A DNA stretch of 64,000 nt from NCBI GenBank assembly GCA_022841745.1, contig JALHQW010000022.1, positions 31,145 through 95,144 on the forward strand, in the 5' to 3' direction. The notes under the pieces were generated by a model. The model had not been told where the DNA came from, did not search any database, and saw nothing but the letters and a program-made list of their open reading frames with translations. The DNA is from Saprospiraceae bacterium. GTDB taxonomy: Bacteria; Bacteroidota; Bacteroidia; Chitinophagales; Saprospiraceae. Within the stretch, counting starts at the first letter, position 1; each line of letters begins with the position of its first letter. The translations under genes and the position numbers were made by a program. Below, in pieces: positions 8,881-16,823 of the stretch.

Positions 8881-10077
8881 TTAATGCTTTTCTAAGAACT
8901 TGACAAACGGCCCAGTTACGAAAAGTAGAATTCCCAACGCCATCACCCCACTGAAAAGCAGCAAGGGCAGCAATGCACTCCCCCACCCCATGCCGCTGGT
9001 GCCCAGCAGCACCTCGGTTGCCAAGAAGCCAATCAGGAACAATGCGCTGCCAATTTTGGTGGCTTTCCGCAGGTCGAGCCATTTCATTTCAAAAAACAAG
9101 GCAATAAAAAAGCAGGTGATGACCCCCAACAGGCAGAGGTGCAGGTAGCCGATGATGAGGTTCCTGCCGGCAAATGCTACGGCTTGGATGGGCGGGAAAA
9201 CGGATAGAAACTGGAGGATGTACTTCAAAATGAACGAGCCAACGGCAAACCAAAGGAAGGCACGAACCCATTTGTTTTTCGTTGAAAACCAAGCCCTTGC
9301 ACCTCCAACTATCATTCGTGAAAAAATCAAAAGCCCTGCCATTTGCAGCAGCGCCGCTATTGCCGCAGGCACCCAAACCGCCCTGCCAAAACTCATACCT
9401 AGCAGTGAAAGCAAGTAAGCAGGGATGATTGAGATCGTGAACAAAGCATAAAACTGCCTTGCCTTTTGGGCGTCGAAGTTCACGCTGTCCATCTCCAGCC
9501 ATTTGAAGAAAATGCCCAGTGCCACGAACTGGAACCAGCCGTTATACTGGAAGTGAAGGAAGAAATAGACCGCTGAATTGTATGCCTCTGAGCCACCCAG
9601 ACCCTTGGCCGACAGCGCACCAATGGCAAAGGGTGCCAGCGTCGAAAGCAGCCCCAACCATAGCCCCGTTTTCACCCAGCGCAGCGGTAAGGAGTTAGGC
9701 AAAAGCCGAACGTCTTTGAAAAACCGGAAAATGAACCAGTAATTGAGCACTTGGAACAGCGTGGAGCAGATAATGGAGTACAGCCCGTAGCCCTGCAAGG
9801 CGAAACTGACCAGTACGCCCACGATGACCACGACGGTCAGCTTGAATTGAAAGGCGTATCTCCCTGATTGGATTTGTTCTTTTGATAAAAAAAGGTTGGC
9901 CAATAGAAGCATCATGGCTGTATAAACCCAGCCCTGAAAAGCGGTGTGCGAGTGGGCGTGGAGCAGGTGATCGTAGGCAAGGGGCAATTTCAAGAAAGTG
10001 GAAAGCCGCATCAAAGTGCCTACCAGCGCAATGACCAACAAAAACAGCAGGCTTATTTTGCTCCAACTCCCATTCAT
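8881..10077 (-). CDS. Unrecognised His-bearing polytopic membrane protein of the NO cluster
   Basis: 398 residues, about 11-12 hydrophobic helices. Conserved-looking His clusters sit in helices: DHLLHAHSHTAFQGW (about 35-50), FLHFQYNGWFQF (about 175) and YLHLCLLGVITCFF (about 320). This H-x-H-S-H...GW / H-x-x-x-x-GW / H-x-x-x-LG pattern resembles haem-copper oxidase subunit I and NnrS-like membrane proteins, so haem or metal binding and an NO-related role are inferred. I cannot place it in a named family with certainty. It starts 36 bases after an Rrf2 gene and is followed by the second Rrf2 gene and norB, all on the minus strand, which supports co-function with NO reduction. Confidence 0.7.
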   Translation of the reverse strand: MNGSWSKISLLFLLVIALVGTLMRLSTFLKLPLAYDHLLHAHSHTAFQGWVYTAMMLLLANLFLSKEQIQSGRYAFQFKLTVVVIVGVLVSFALQGYGLYSIICSTLFQVLNYWFIFRFFKDVRLLPNSLPLRWVKTGLWLGLLSTLAPFAIGALSAKGLGGSEAYNSAVYFFLHFQYNGWFQFVALGIFFKWLEMDSVNFDAQKARQFYALFTISIIPAYLLSLLGMSFGRAVWVPAAIAALLQMAGLLIFSRMIVGGARAWFSTKNKWVRAFLWFAVGSFILKYILQFLSVFPPIQAVAFAGRNLIIGYLHLCLLGVITCFFIALFFEMKWLDLRKATKIGSALFLIGFLATEVLLGTSGMGWGSALLPLLLFSGVMALGILLFVTGPFVKFLEKH

Positions 10078-10113
10078 GCACTGGTTCGTTTGCTTGGCAA
10101 TAGTTTTGGAATT

Positions 10114-10524
10114 TTAGTAGCCCTTCCCGTCCAGCATTCCACCTATCGAGCAAGCCGATAGCGTAGCCTTCAGTCCTTCCCTGCTACCATAGAAATGGTG
10201 GTGCAATGGGCATGGAAGCTTACTTGAACATGTCGGCATACCAAGGATACAACTCGTCAGTGCCCCCTTCCCGTCAATGCACTCCACAATGTCCAATAAC
10301 GTCACATTTGAGTTTGCCTCGCTGATATAGAACCCTCCATGAGGCCCCTTCACGCTGCTGATGAGGCTATGGCGGGAAAGCTGTTGCAAAATCTTGGCGA
10401 GGAACTGCTGCGGCACTTGCAGAGCATCGGCGATTTCTTTTACGCCCATGTTCTTCTCCCTGCCCTCTTGCGCTGTCATATAGATTACTGCCCGAATGGC
10501 ATATTGGCAACTTTTGGTAAACAT
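10114..10524 (-). CDS. Second Rrf2-family regulator, Fe-S cysteine type
   Basis: 136 residues. Helix-turn-helix MGVKEIADALQVPQQFLAKI and wing KGPHGGFYIS define Rrf2. SCILGMPTCSSKLPCPLHHHF carries three Cys with the same C-x6-C-x5-C spacing as the regulator at 8365-8802, so both probably bind a Fe-S cluster; the two proteins are otherwise clearly diverged. It is the first gene of the minus-strand group and stands back to back with the nos genes across a 242-base shared control region, so it is the best candidate for control of both sides. A DNA target is not known. Confidence 0.85.
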   Translation of the reverse strand: MFTKSCQYAIRAVIYMTAQEGREKNMGVKEIADALQVPQQFLAKILQQLSRHSLISSVKGPHGGFYISEANSNVTLLDIVECIDGKGALTSCILGMPTCSSKLPCPLHHHFYGSREGLKATLSACSIGGMLDGKGY

Positions 10525-10648
10525 GATTCAAAATTGAGTGGCGAGCATGCGCCGCAAGCAAATTATCGTTGAACAATGAAACCGCAAATCTCACCTATTT
10601 CGGATAAAAATACCCTTTTTTACTTAATGACAAATATCAGTCTGACAC

Positions 10649-10750
10649 CTGATAATCGTCATCAACCAAGCAATTGGCAAAGGGCAAACTTTGCCCCATC
10701 GAAAAAAGGATAAAAACATCCGAAATTCGATTACAAAATCTGATAATCGT
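10649..10750. promoter_or_regulatory. Divergent control region between Rrf2 and nos genes
   Basis: The 11-mer CTGATAATCGT occurs twice, at 10649-10659 and 10740-10750. The first extends into TGATAATCGTCA, a TGA-N6-TCA dyad of the geometry used by Crp/Fnr proteins. A small hairpin (GGCAAAG / CTTTGCC) lies between them at 10676-10695. No TAnnTTTG box is evident. Candidate operators only. Confidence 0.35.
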
Positions 10751-10766
10751 TTAAAATCAGTTGTTT

Positions 10767-11243
10767 ATGAAAAAGCAAGTTTTAAACCTCCTCGCATTGT
10801 TGATGCTCCTTGCAGCCATTGGCTGCTCCTCCGACAAGTCGGAACCAGCCGCAGCGGGCGGCGATGCCGCCGCCAAACCCAAGTCCATGGTCTCCGATGA
10901 ACCAGACCCACTGGAAAACAAAGGCGTAGGCCCCATCACCTCTGTGGAACTGGGCGCTACCGTTGACCAAGCCATGGCCGACAAGGGCAAGGCCGTTTAC
11001 GACAAGATGTGTACTGCCTGCCACAAAGCCACCGAAAAGTTCATCGGCCCAGCCCCAACGGGCATCCTTGACCGCCGCTCACCAGAGTGGGTGATGAACA
11101 TGATTCTGAACCCTGAGAAAATGGTAAAGGAAGATCCAATCGCCAAAAAACTGCTCATGGAGTTCAACGGCTCGCCAATGGCCAACCAGAACCTCACCGA
11201 GGAAGAGGCCAGACAGGTACTTGAGTATTTTAGGACGCTTTGA
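10767..11243 (+). CDS. c-type cytochrome lipoprotein at the head of the nos operon
   Basis: 158 residues from ATG at 10767 (a TTG two codons earlier is ignored). A lipoprotein signal ends LLAAIGCSS. A low-complexity linker (residues about 22-60) precedes one mono-haem domain with CTACH (about 92-96) and a likely distal Met in GSPMANQ (about 137). Small cytochromes c next to clade II nosZ are thought to deliver electrons to the CuA site; that role is inferred from position. It is the first gene of the plus-strand cluster and lies 115 bases before nosZ, with a family B inverted repeat between. Membrane-anchored, facing the periplasm. Confidence 0.88.
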   Translation: MKKQVLNLLALLMLLAAIGCSSDKSEPAAAGGDAAAKPKSMVSDEPDPLENKGVGPITSVELGATVDQAMADKGKAVYDKMCTACHKATEKFIGPAPTGILDRRSPEWVMNMILNPEKMVKEDPIAKKLLMEFNGSPMANQNLTEEEARQVLEYFRTL

Positions 11244-11340
11244 TTGGTGATTGGTGATTGGTGACTCGTGATTCGTGCCTCGCAGCCCGAATCACGAGTC
11301 ACCAATCACGAATCACGATTAACGAACCACGATTCATAAT
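11244..11340. repeat. Family B inverted repeat, copy 1 (cytochrome c / nosZ gap)
   Basis: A perfect 19-base stem (11256-11274 with 11289-11307; core GATTGGTGACTCGTGATTC) plus degenerate flanking copies of the motif GATTsGTGATT. The loop contains GCAGCCC, shared with copies 2 and 3. No T tract follows. Other copies: 13351-13421, 16761-16821, 52317-52412. Confidence 0.9.
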
Positions 11341-11357
11341 AAAAATCAATTCCTGAT

Positions 11358-13346
11358 ATGAAAAATCATTCAAACCAGCTTTCAAACTTAATGCTTGCAG
11401 CAATGGCAGCGCTCGTGCTCGTGCTGGCAAGCTGCGGACAAGGTAACAAGGGCGCAACAACTGGCGCTTTGGGTAGCAATGCCGCTCAAAAAACTTATGT
11501 AGCACCTGGCTCGCTCGATGAGTTCTACCTGTTCACTTCCGGCGGTTTCAGCGGACAAATCGGCGTGTATGGCCTCCCTTCTGGCAGGTTGTTCAAGCAG
11601 ATTCCCGTATTCTCCCTCGACGCTGAAAAAGGCTATGGCTTCAACGAGGAGACCAAGCCATTGCTGCAAACCTCGCATGGCTTTATCCCTTGGGACGACT
11701 CCCACCACCCGGCCCTCTCGCAGACCAACGGCGAAACCGACGGGCGCTGGATTTTCATCAACGGCAACAATACGCCCCGCCTCGCACGGGTGGATTTGAG
11801 CACATTCGAAACAGCCGAAATCCTTGAAATCCCGAACTCAGGTGGCAACCACTCCTCACCTTACCTGACCATGAACACCGAATATGTGGTGGCAGGTACC
11901 CGTTTCAGTGTGCCGATTCCGCAAAAGGACGTGGCCATTTCGAGCTACGCCGAGAACTTCAAAGGGGCGCTTTCCTTCGTAAAAGTGGACCCAAAAACGG
12001 GCCGTATGAACGTAGAGTTCCAAGTGCTGATGCCCGGCCTCAACTTCGACCTGGCCAGCAGCGGCAAAGGCCCATCGCACGGTTGGACCTTCTTCACCAG
12101 CTACAACTCCGAGCTGAAAAACTCGCTGTTGGAGGTTAACGCCTCCCAAAATGACAAGGACTTCGTGGCCGCCATCAACTGGAAAAAAGCCGAGGAATAC
12201 CTCAAGGCTGGCAAGGCCAAGGACTTCCCCGCCAACTATTACCACAACGTTTACAGCGATGAAACGCACACGGCCACTTCCACGCAGCTAAAGTCGGTGA
12301 AGGTGCTGATTCCGAGCGAATGCCCCGGCCTCGTTTACCTGCTCCCAACGCCCAAGTCGCCACACGGTGTGGACGTTGACCCAACTGGTGAATACATCGT
12401 TTGCTCTGGCAAGCTTAGCGCCGACATCACGGCACACTCGTTCACCAAGATGCTAAAGGCCGCCGACAACAAAGAATTTGACGGTGATATTAGTGGCGTA
12501 CCCATTTTGAAATTTGAATCCGTATTGGGTGGCACGGTGAAGGAACCCGGCCTTGGCCCGCTCCACACCGAGTTCGACGCCAATGGCAATGCCTACACCA
12601 GCTTCTTCATCTCTTCCGAAATCGTGAAATGGAAAGTAGGAACTTGGGAGGTCGTTGACCGCCAACCCACGTACTACTCCATCGGTCACCTTTGCGTGCC
12701 GGGCGGCAACTCTGCCAAGCCGGAAGGCAAGTACGTCATCGCCTTGAACAAAATCACCAAGGACCGCTACCTGCCCACTGGACCTGAATTGACCCAAAGC
12801 GCTCAACTGTACTCCATTGACGGCGACAAGATGGAACTGCTGCTCGACTTCCCAACCGTTGGCGAACCGCACTATGCACAAGCTATATCGGCCAGCCGGG
12901 TGATACCAAAACAGAAGCAGTTCTTCAAGCTGAGCGAGAACAAGCACAAATACGTGACCCCCACCGAGAAGGACGCTAAAGTGGTTCGGGAGGGCAACGT
13001 CGTACACGTCTATATGACCACCATCCGCAGCCACTTCATGCCGGACAATATTGAGGGTGTTAAGGTCGGCGACAAAGTCTATTTCCACGTCACCAACTTA
13101 GAGCAGGACTTCGACGTGCCACACGGCTTCGCCGTCATGGGCGCTACCAATGCCGAGTTGCTCATCATGCCTGGACAGACTGAAACGCTACTTTGGGAAC
13201 CCAAAAAAGAAGGTGTTTTCCCCATGTACTGTACTGACTTCTGCTCGGCCCTTCACCAAGAAATGCAGGGTTATATCCGGGTATCGCCCGCCAGTTCTGC
13301 CACTGCCCTGAAGTGGTGGTTGGGTGAGGAGAAACCGGTTCAGTAA
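11358..13346 (+). CDS. nosZ: Nitrous oxide reductase, clade II
   Basis: 662 residues. Sec-type lipoprotein-like signal (ALVLVLASCGQ) instead of the twin-arginine signal of clade I enzymes. The seven CuZ histidines can be placed: DDSHHPAL, NHSSPY, SPHGVDVD, GPLHTEFD, IGHLCVPGG, EPHYAQ. The C-terminal cupredoxin domain carries CuA: PHGF and C625-x3-C629-x3-H633-x2-M636 (CTDFCSALHQEM). It reduces N2O to N2 in the periplasm. It sits behind the cytochrome c gene and ahead of a membrane protein, nosL, nosD, nosF and nosY. No nosR is present, as is usual for clade II. All copper ligands appear intact, so activity is expected. Confidence 0.97.
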   Translation: MKNHSNQLSNLMLAAMAALVLVLASCGQGNKGATTGALGSNAAQKTYVAPGSLDEFYLFTSGGFSGQIGVYGLPSGRLFKQIPVFSLDAEKGYGFNEETKPLLQTSHGFIPWDDSHHPALSQTNGETDGRWIFINGNNTPRLARVDLSTFETAEILEIPNSGGNHSSPYLTMNTEYVVAGTRFSVPIPQKDVAISSYAENFKGALSFVKVDPKTGRMNVEFQVLMPGLNFDLASSGKGPSHGWTFFTSYNSELKNSLLEVNASQNDKDFVAAINWKKAEEYLKAGKAKDFPANYYHNVYSDETHTATSTQLKSVKVLIPSECPGLVYLLPTPKSPHGVDVDPTGEYIVCSGKLSADITAHSFTKMLKAADNKEFDGDISGVPILKFESVLGGTVKEPGLGPLHTEFDANGNAYTSFFISSEIVKWKVGTWEVVDRQPTYYSIGHLCVPGGNSAKPEGKYVIALNKITKDRYLPTGPELTQSAQLYSIDGDKMELLLDFPTVGEPHYAQAISASRVIPKQKQFFKLSENKHKYVTPTEKDAKVVREGNVVHVYMTTIRSHFMPDNIEGVKVGDKVYFHVTNLEQDFDVPHGFAVMGATNAELLIMPGQTETLLWEPKKEGVFPMYCTDFCSALHQEMQGYIRVSPASSATALKWWLGEEKPVQ

Positions 13347-13350
13347 AATC

Positions 13351-13421
13351 GTGATTGGTGATTCGTGATTCGTGATTGGGCAGCCCCTTCACGAGTCACG
13401 AATTACCAATTACCAATCACG
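13351..13421. repeat. Family B inverted repeat, copy 2
   Basis: An imperfect stem of GTGATTGGTGATTCGTGATT units against ACGAGTCACGAATTACC-type units, with a loop containing GGGCAGCCCC. It fills the gap between nosZ and the next gene and would encode an artificial N-terminal extension (HESRITNYQS) if an upstream start were chosen. Confidence 0.85.
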
Positions 13422-13425
13422 AAAA

Positions 13426-14049
13426 ATGAAAGCCTTTCCAAAAATTTTATTCTTTATTGCTGCCACATTTTTGCTGACGTTGTTTATCTTTCCCATGTGG
13501 CAGATAACCTTGGTTGCTCCGCAATATCCAAAGGGTGTGACCATGTATATCTGGATAAATAAAATAACGGGCAGCGAAGAAGGGACGCTCCAAAATATCA
13601 ATATATTGAACCATTATGTGGGCATGAAATATATTGAGCCGGATGCCATTCCAGAATTGAAATATTTCCCATTCGTGGTCATAGCCCTGGCAGTCTTGGG
13701 CATGGTCTCGGCGCTTACCGGTCGTTGGAAAATCTGGGCCGGTTGGCTGGCTTTGCTTGCAATTGCATGTGCTTTAGGGCTTTATGATTTTTACCTTTGG
13801 GAATACGATTATGGTCATAACCTAAGCCCAACAGCCCCTATAAAAATACCTGGCATGGCATATCAGCCGCCATTAATTGGGAATAAAATGCTGCTTAATT
13901 TCCTGGCTAAATCATGGCCCTATATTGGGGGTTGGTTTATTGGAGGAACGTTTGTGCTGGGCGGCATTGCGGTTTGGTTGCAGCGCAAAAAAGAATTAAC
14001 CCAAAAGCAGGAAATTAATTCGGAGAGAAATATTGCGGTAGCTGTTTAA
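13426..14049 (+). CDS. nos-operon membrane protein, NosB-like by position
   Basis: 207 residues from ATG at 13426; the longer frame only reads through the family B repeat. Four hydrophobic helices (about 5-25, 78-100, 105-122, 165-190), with a conserved-looking loop INHYVGMKYIEPD-type segment (NILNHYVGMKYI, about 57-68) and a charged C-terminus. It directly follows nosZ, the position of the clade II gene nosB, whose product is a polytopic membrane protein of unknown role. Assignment rests on position and topology, not on a motif I can verify. Periplasm-side metal or quinol-related function is speculation. Confidence 0.7.
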   Translation: MKAFPKILFFIAATFLLTLFIFPMWQITLVAPQYPKGVTMYIWINKITGSEEGTLQNINILNHYVGMKYIEPDAIPELKYFPFVVIALAVLGMVSALTGRWKIWAGWLALLAIACALGLYDFYLWEYDYGHNLSPTAPIKIPGMAYQPPLIGNKMLLNFLAKSWPYIGGWFIGGTFVLGGIAVWLQRKKELTQKQEINSERNIAVAV

Positions 14050-14111
14050 TTAAGGCAATAGGTTTATTAATTGAATTAAAGGCTGCCATTGACAAATTTG
14101 CACAGGCCAAT

Positions 14112-14175
14112 CGAGAGGCGGGGTTATCAAACCCCGTTGTTCTGGAACAGCGGGGTTTGATAACCCCGCCTCTCG
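14112..14175. repeat. Family A palindrome, copy 2
   Basis: 64 bases, centre 14143/14144. Arms begin CGAGAGGCGGGGTTATCAAA. Central bases have diverged from copies 1 and 3 while the arms changed together (compensated AAACCCC/GGGGTTT), so pairing is kept. Within the nos operon, between the NosB-like gene and nosL. Confidence 0.95.
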
Positions 14176-14274
14176 AAAGAAAACTGCCATATCCTGTATT
14201 CTCAGTTCCTAAAAACCTAATAAGTCGCTGACTAAGGTCTTTCTAAATCAATTTCAATTTAATCACCTCATCAC

Positions 14275-14703
14275 ATGAAAAAGCTCGCAATACTATTGCT
14301 GTTTGGCAGCTTTTTAACTGCCTGTACCCCCACCGCTGAGCCAGTTGCCTTTGGCGAAGACATGTGCGCCCACTGCAAAATGACCATCGTTGACGAGCCT
14401 TTCGCAGCTGAGGCAGTCAGCCAAAAAGGGAAGGTCTATAAGTTCGACGCCATCGAGTGCATGGTCGAGTTTTTGAAGATAAAACAGTCCGACGAAATGG
14501 CCTTGATGCTCGTGCGGGACTACGAAAATCCCAAGGAATGGCAGGATGCCACCCAATGCAACTACCTGATTTCCAAGGATTTGCCCAGCCCTATGGGCGC
14601 TGGACTTTCTGCATGGCTTTCCAAGGAAAGCGCAGAGACTATGCAATCGGAAAAGGGCGGGGAGGTGTATGATTGGGAAGGTTTGAAACAACAGTTTAAC
14701 TGA
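14275..14703 (+). CDS. nosL: NosL copper chaperone lipoprotein
   Basis: 142 residues. Lipoprotein signal ending LTACTP. The NosL-type Cu(I) site MCAHCKMTIVDE is at residues about 31-42, followed by FDAIECMVEF, both standard for the family. NosL delivers copper to NosZ in the periplasm. The gene is flanked by hairpins on both sides but remains collinear with the nos genes, 226 bases after the preceding gene. Length is near the usual 140-190. Confidence 0.92.
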   Translation: MKKLAILLLFGSFLTACTPTAEPVAFGEDMCAHCKMTIVDEPFAAEAVSQKGKVYKFDAIECMVEFLKIKQSDEMALMLVRDYENPKEWQDATQCNYLISKDLPSPMGAGLSAWLSKESAETMQSEKGGEVYDWEGLKQQFN

Positions 14704-14773
14704 GGTATGGAGGTATGGGGTATGGAGGTATGCGACGCCCTCCATACCTCATACCTCCATACCTCCATACCTC
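14702..14773. repeat. Inverted repeat of TATGGAGG units in the nosL/nosD gap
   Basis: GAGGTATGGAGGTATG pairs with CATACCTCCATACCTC, with tandem 8-base units (GGTATGGA) in both arms. It starts at the nosL stop codon and ends 8 bases before the nosD start. Read as protein it gives a false N-terminus (MGYGGMRRPPYLIPPY) for nosD. Confidence 0.9.
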
Positions 14774-14780
14774 AGTTTAC

Positions 14781-16016
14781 ATGTTTAGATGGATTTTTAT
14801 AAGCACTTTATTGCTTGCAGGGCAGGCAGTTTTTCCGGCAAATACCCTCCGAGTTTGCAAGTCCTGCCCTGCTAATTCCATTCGGGAAGCCATCCGACTG
14901 GCGAGTCCGTGTGACACGATTTTCGTGGAAAGCGGCACGTACAAAGAAGGCAATATCCTGATTGACAAGGAGTTGACGCTAATTGGCCGTGGCCAACCCG
15001 TGCTGGATGGAGAGGGTAAAACCGAAATCGTCACCATAGCTTCCAACCATGTTCATTTCGAGGGGTTTGTCATCAAAAACGTGGGCACCAGCTACTCGCA
15101 AGACCGTGCGGGCATCCGGGTTAAAGAAGCCACCGAATTTTATGTGAAAGGCAACCGGGTGGAAAATGCCTTTTTCGGCATTTATTTACAGAAGTCGAAA
15201 AACGGCATCATTGAGGGTAACGAGGTGGTGGGAGAGGCAAAGGACGAGGTGAGCAGCGGCAACGCCATCCACCTCTGGTACTGCGATAACGTGCTGATTA
15301 TCAACAACAAAACCATAGGCCATCGGGATGGAATTTACTTGGAATTCGTGAATTTCAGCACCGTACAGGGCAACTACAGCGAGCGGAACGTGCGCTACGG
15401 CCTGCACTTCATGTTTTCCAATGACGACATTTACCGTGGTAATACTTTCCACGACAACGGTGCGGGAGTCGCCGTGATGTACTCGAAGCGCATAGGCATG
15501 TTCAGCAACCATTTTGAAGAAAACTGGGGCCCTGCGGCATACGGGTTGCTGCTGAAGGAAATCCACGATGGGCAAATCGAGGGGAACACTTTTCAGGAAA
15601 ACACAGTCGGCATCTTCGCCGAAACGAGCAATCGCATTGTTTACACCAAAAACCAATTTATCCAAAACGGCTGGGCACTCAAAATCTCTGGAGGCTGCCA
15701 GCAGAACAACCTCACTGCCAATAATTTCATCGGCAACAGCTTTGACCTCGCCGTGCATTCCGCTGGCACGGACAACAAATTCGATGGCAATTTCTGGAGC
15801 GACTACGCAGGCTATGATTTGGACAAAAATGGCATTGGTGATGTGCCGCACCGCCCCATGAAACTGTTCAGCTACGTGGTGAGCAAGACGCCCGAAAGCC
15901 TTGTTCTCCTGCGCAGTTTGTTCGTGGATATTTTGAATTTTTCTGAGAAAGTTAGCCCTATTTTTACGCCCGAAAACGTGGTTGACAACCAACCTTTATT
16001 GGCAGAAAGCACTTAA
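14781..16016 (+). CDS. nosD: NosD periplasmic beta-helix protein
   Basis: 411 residues from ATG at 14781 (MFRWIFIST), which gives a clean signal peptide; upstream in-frame codons belong to the repeat. After the signal comes CKSCPANSIREAI, then a parallel beta-helix of CASH repeats (about 60-330) rich in N-x-F/I-x-N turns such as YRGNTFHDNGAGV, and the late motif NFWSDYAGYDLDKNGIGD. NosD works with the NosFY transporter in maturation of the CuZ sulfur-bridged copper site of NosZ. Order D-F-Y is the usual one. C-terminus VDNQPLLAEST is ordinary. Confidence 0.93.
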   Translation: MFRWIFISTLLLAGQAVFPANTLRVCKSCPANSIREAIRLASPCDTIFVESGTYKEGNILIDKELTLIGRGQPVLDGEGKTEIVTIASNHVHFEGFVIKNVGTSYSQDRAGIRVKEATEFYVKGNRVENAFFGIYLQKSKNGIIEGNEVVGEAKDEVSSGNAIHLWYCDNVLIINNKTIGHRDGIYLEFVNFSTVQGNYSERNVRYGLHFMFSNDDIYRGNTFHDNGAGVAVMYSKRIGMFSNHFEENWGPAAYGLLLKEIHDGQIEGNTFQENTVGIFAETSNRIVYTKNQFIQNGWALKISGGCQQNNLTANNFIGNSFDLAVHSAGTDNKFDGNFWSDYAGYDLDKNGIGDVPHRPMKLFSYVVSKTPESLVLLRSLFVDILNFSEKVSPIFTPENVVDNQPLLAEST

Positions 16017-16051
16017 GGAAATTGCCGCATGACACCTTTTTAATTGAAGAA

Positions 16052-16759
16052 ATGATTTCGATACACCATCTGCACAAAGCCTTTGGAAAAAACCACGTCC
16101 TGAACGGCGTTGACCTGACCTTCGACCAGCCTGGTATTGTGGCCGTGCTGGGGCCGAACGGCTCCGGCAAGACGACCATCATCAAGTCCATCCTCGGCAT
16201 GGTGCTGCCAGACGAGGGCATTATCAAAGTGCAAGGCGAGGACATCAAGGGCAAATGGCTATACCGCAACCAGATTGCCTACCTTCCGCAAATCGCCCGC
16301 TTCCCCGAAAACCTGACCGTGGCGGAACTGCTCCGCATGGTGAAAGACCTGAACACTGGCACTGCCCACGATTCCGAATTGATTGAACATTTCGGGCTTC
16401 ACGACTTCCTCGACAAGCGCCTTGGCAACCTCTCTGGAGGCACCCGCCAAAAGGTTAACCTTGTGCTCACTTTCATGTACGATTCCCCCATTATCATCCT
16501 TGACGAACCGACCGCCGGGCTTGACCCCATTTCGCTCGTGCGCCTCAAGGAACTCATCAACCAGCAGCGCATGAAGGGCAAAACCATCCTCATCACTACC
16601 CACGTTATGGGCCTTGTGGAAGAATTGGCCGATGAGGTGGTATTCTTGCTGGAAGGTCATATCCATTTTAGGGGCAGTTTGCAGTTGCTGAAATCGCAGA
16701 CGGGTGAGGGGAACGTGGAGAAGGCTATCGCTTCACTCTTGGAACGTCGTGATTCCTAA
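16052..16759 (+). CDS. nosF: NosF ABC-transporter ATPase
   Basis: 235 residues from ATG at 16052 (MISIHHLHKAFGK); a TTG ten codons earlier is less likely. Walker A GPNGSGKTT (about 35-43), signature LSGGTRQKV (about 131), Walker B IIILDEP followed by the H-loop TTHVMG. It powers the NosY permease, which exports a sulfur-containing species needed by NosD for the CuZ centre. It starts 35 bases after nosD, and its stop is followed by a family B hairpin before nosY. Confidence 0.95.
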   Translation: MISIHHLHKAFGKNHVLNGVDLTFDQPGIVAVLGPNGSGKTTIIKSILGMVLPDEGIIKVQGEDIKGKWLYRNQIAYLPQIARFPENLTVAELLRMVKDLNTGTAHDSELIEHFGLHDFLDKRLGNLSGGTRQKVNLVLTFMYDSPIIILDEPTAGLDPISLVRLKELINQQRMKGKTILITTHVMGLVEELADEVVFLLEGHIHFRGSLQLLKSQTGEGNVEKAIASLLERRDS

Positions 16760-16760
16760 C

Positions 16761-16821
16761 TGGTGATTCGGCCTGGCAGCCCCCTCATCACGAATCACCA
16801 ATCACTTATTACCAATCACCA
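16761..16821. repeat. Family B inverted repeat, copy 3 (nosF/nosY gap)
   Basis: A perfect 10-base stem TGGTGATTCG / CGAATCACCA (16761-16800) with loop GCAGCCCCC, then ATCACTTATTACCAATCACC. The right boundary is 2 bases from the nosY ATG. Confidence 0.85.
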
Positions 16822-16823
16822 CC

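Noticed and set aside
11244..11340. CRISPR-like array
   Set aside because: Short words repeat without spacers of constant length and pair with an inverted arm; no cas genes.
15186..15992. 268-codon minus-strand ORF opposite nosD
   Set aside because: Mirror of the NosD beta-helix codons, no start context.
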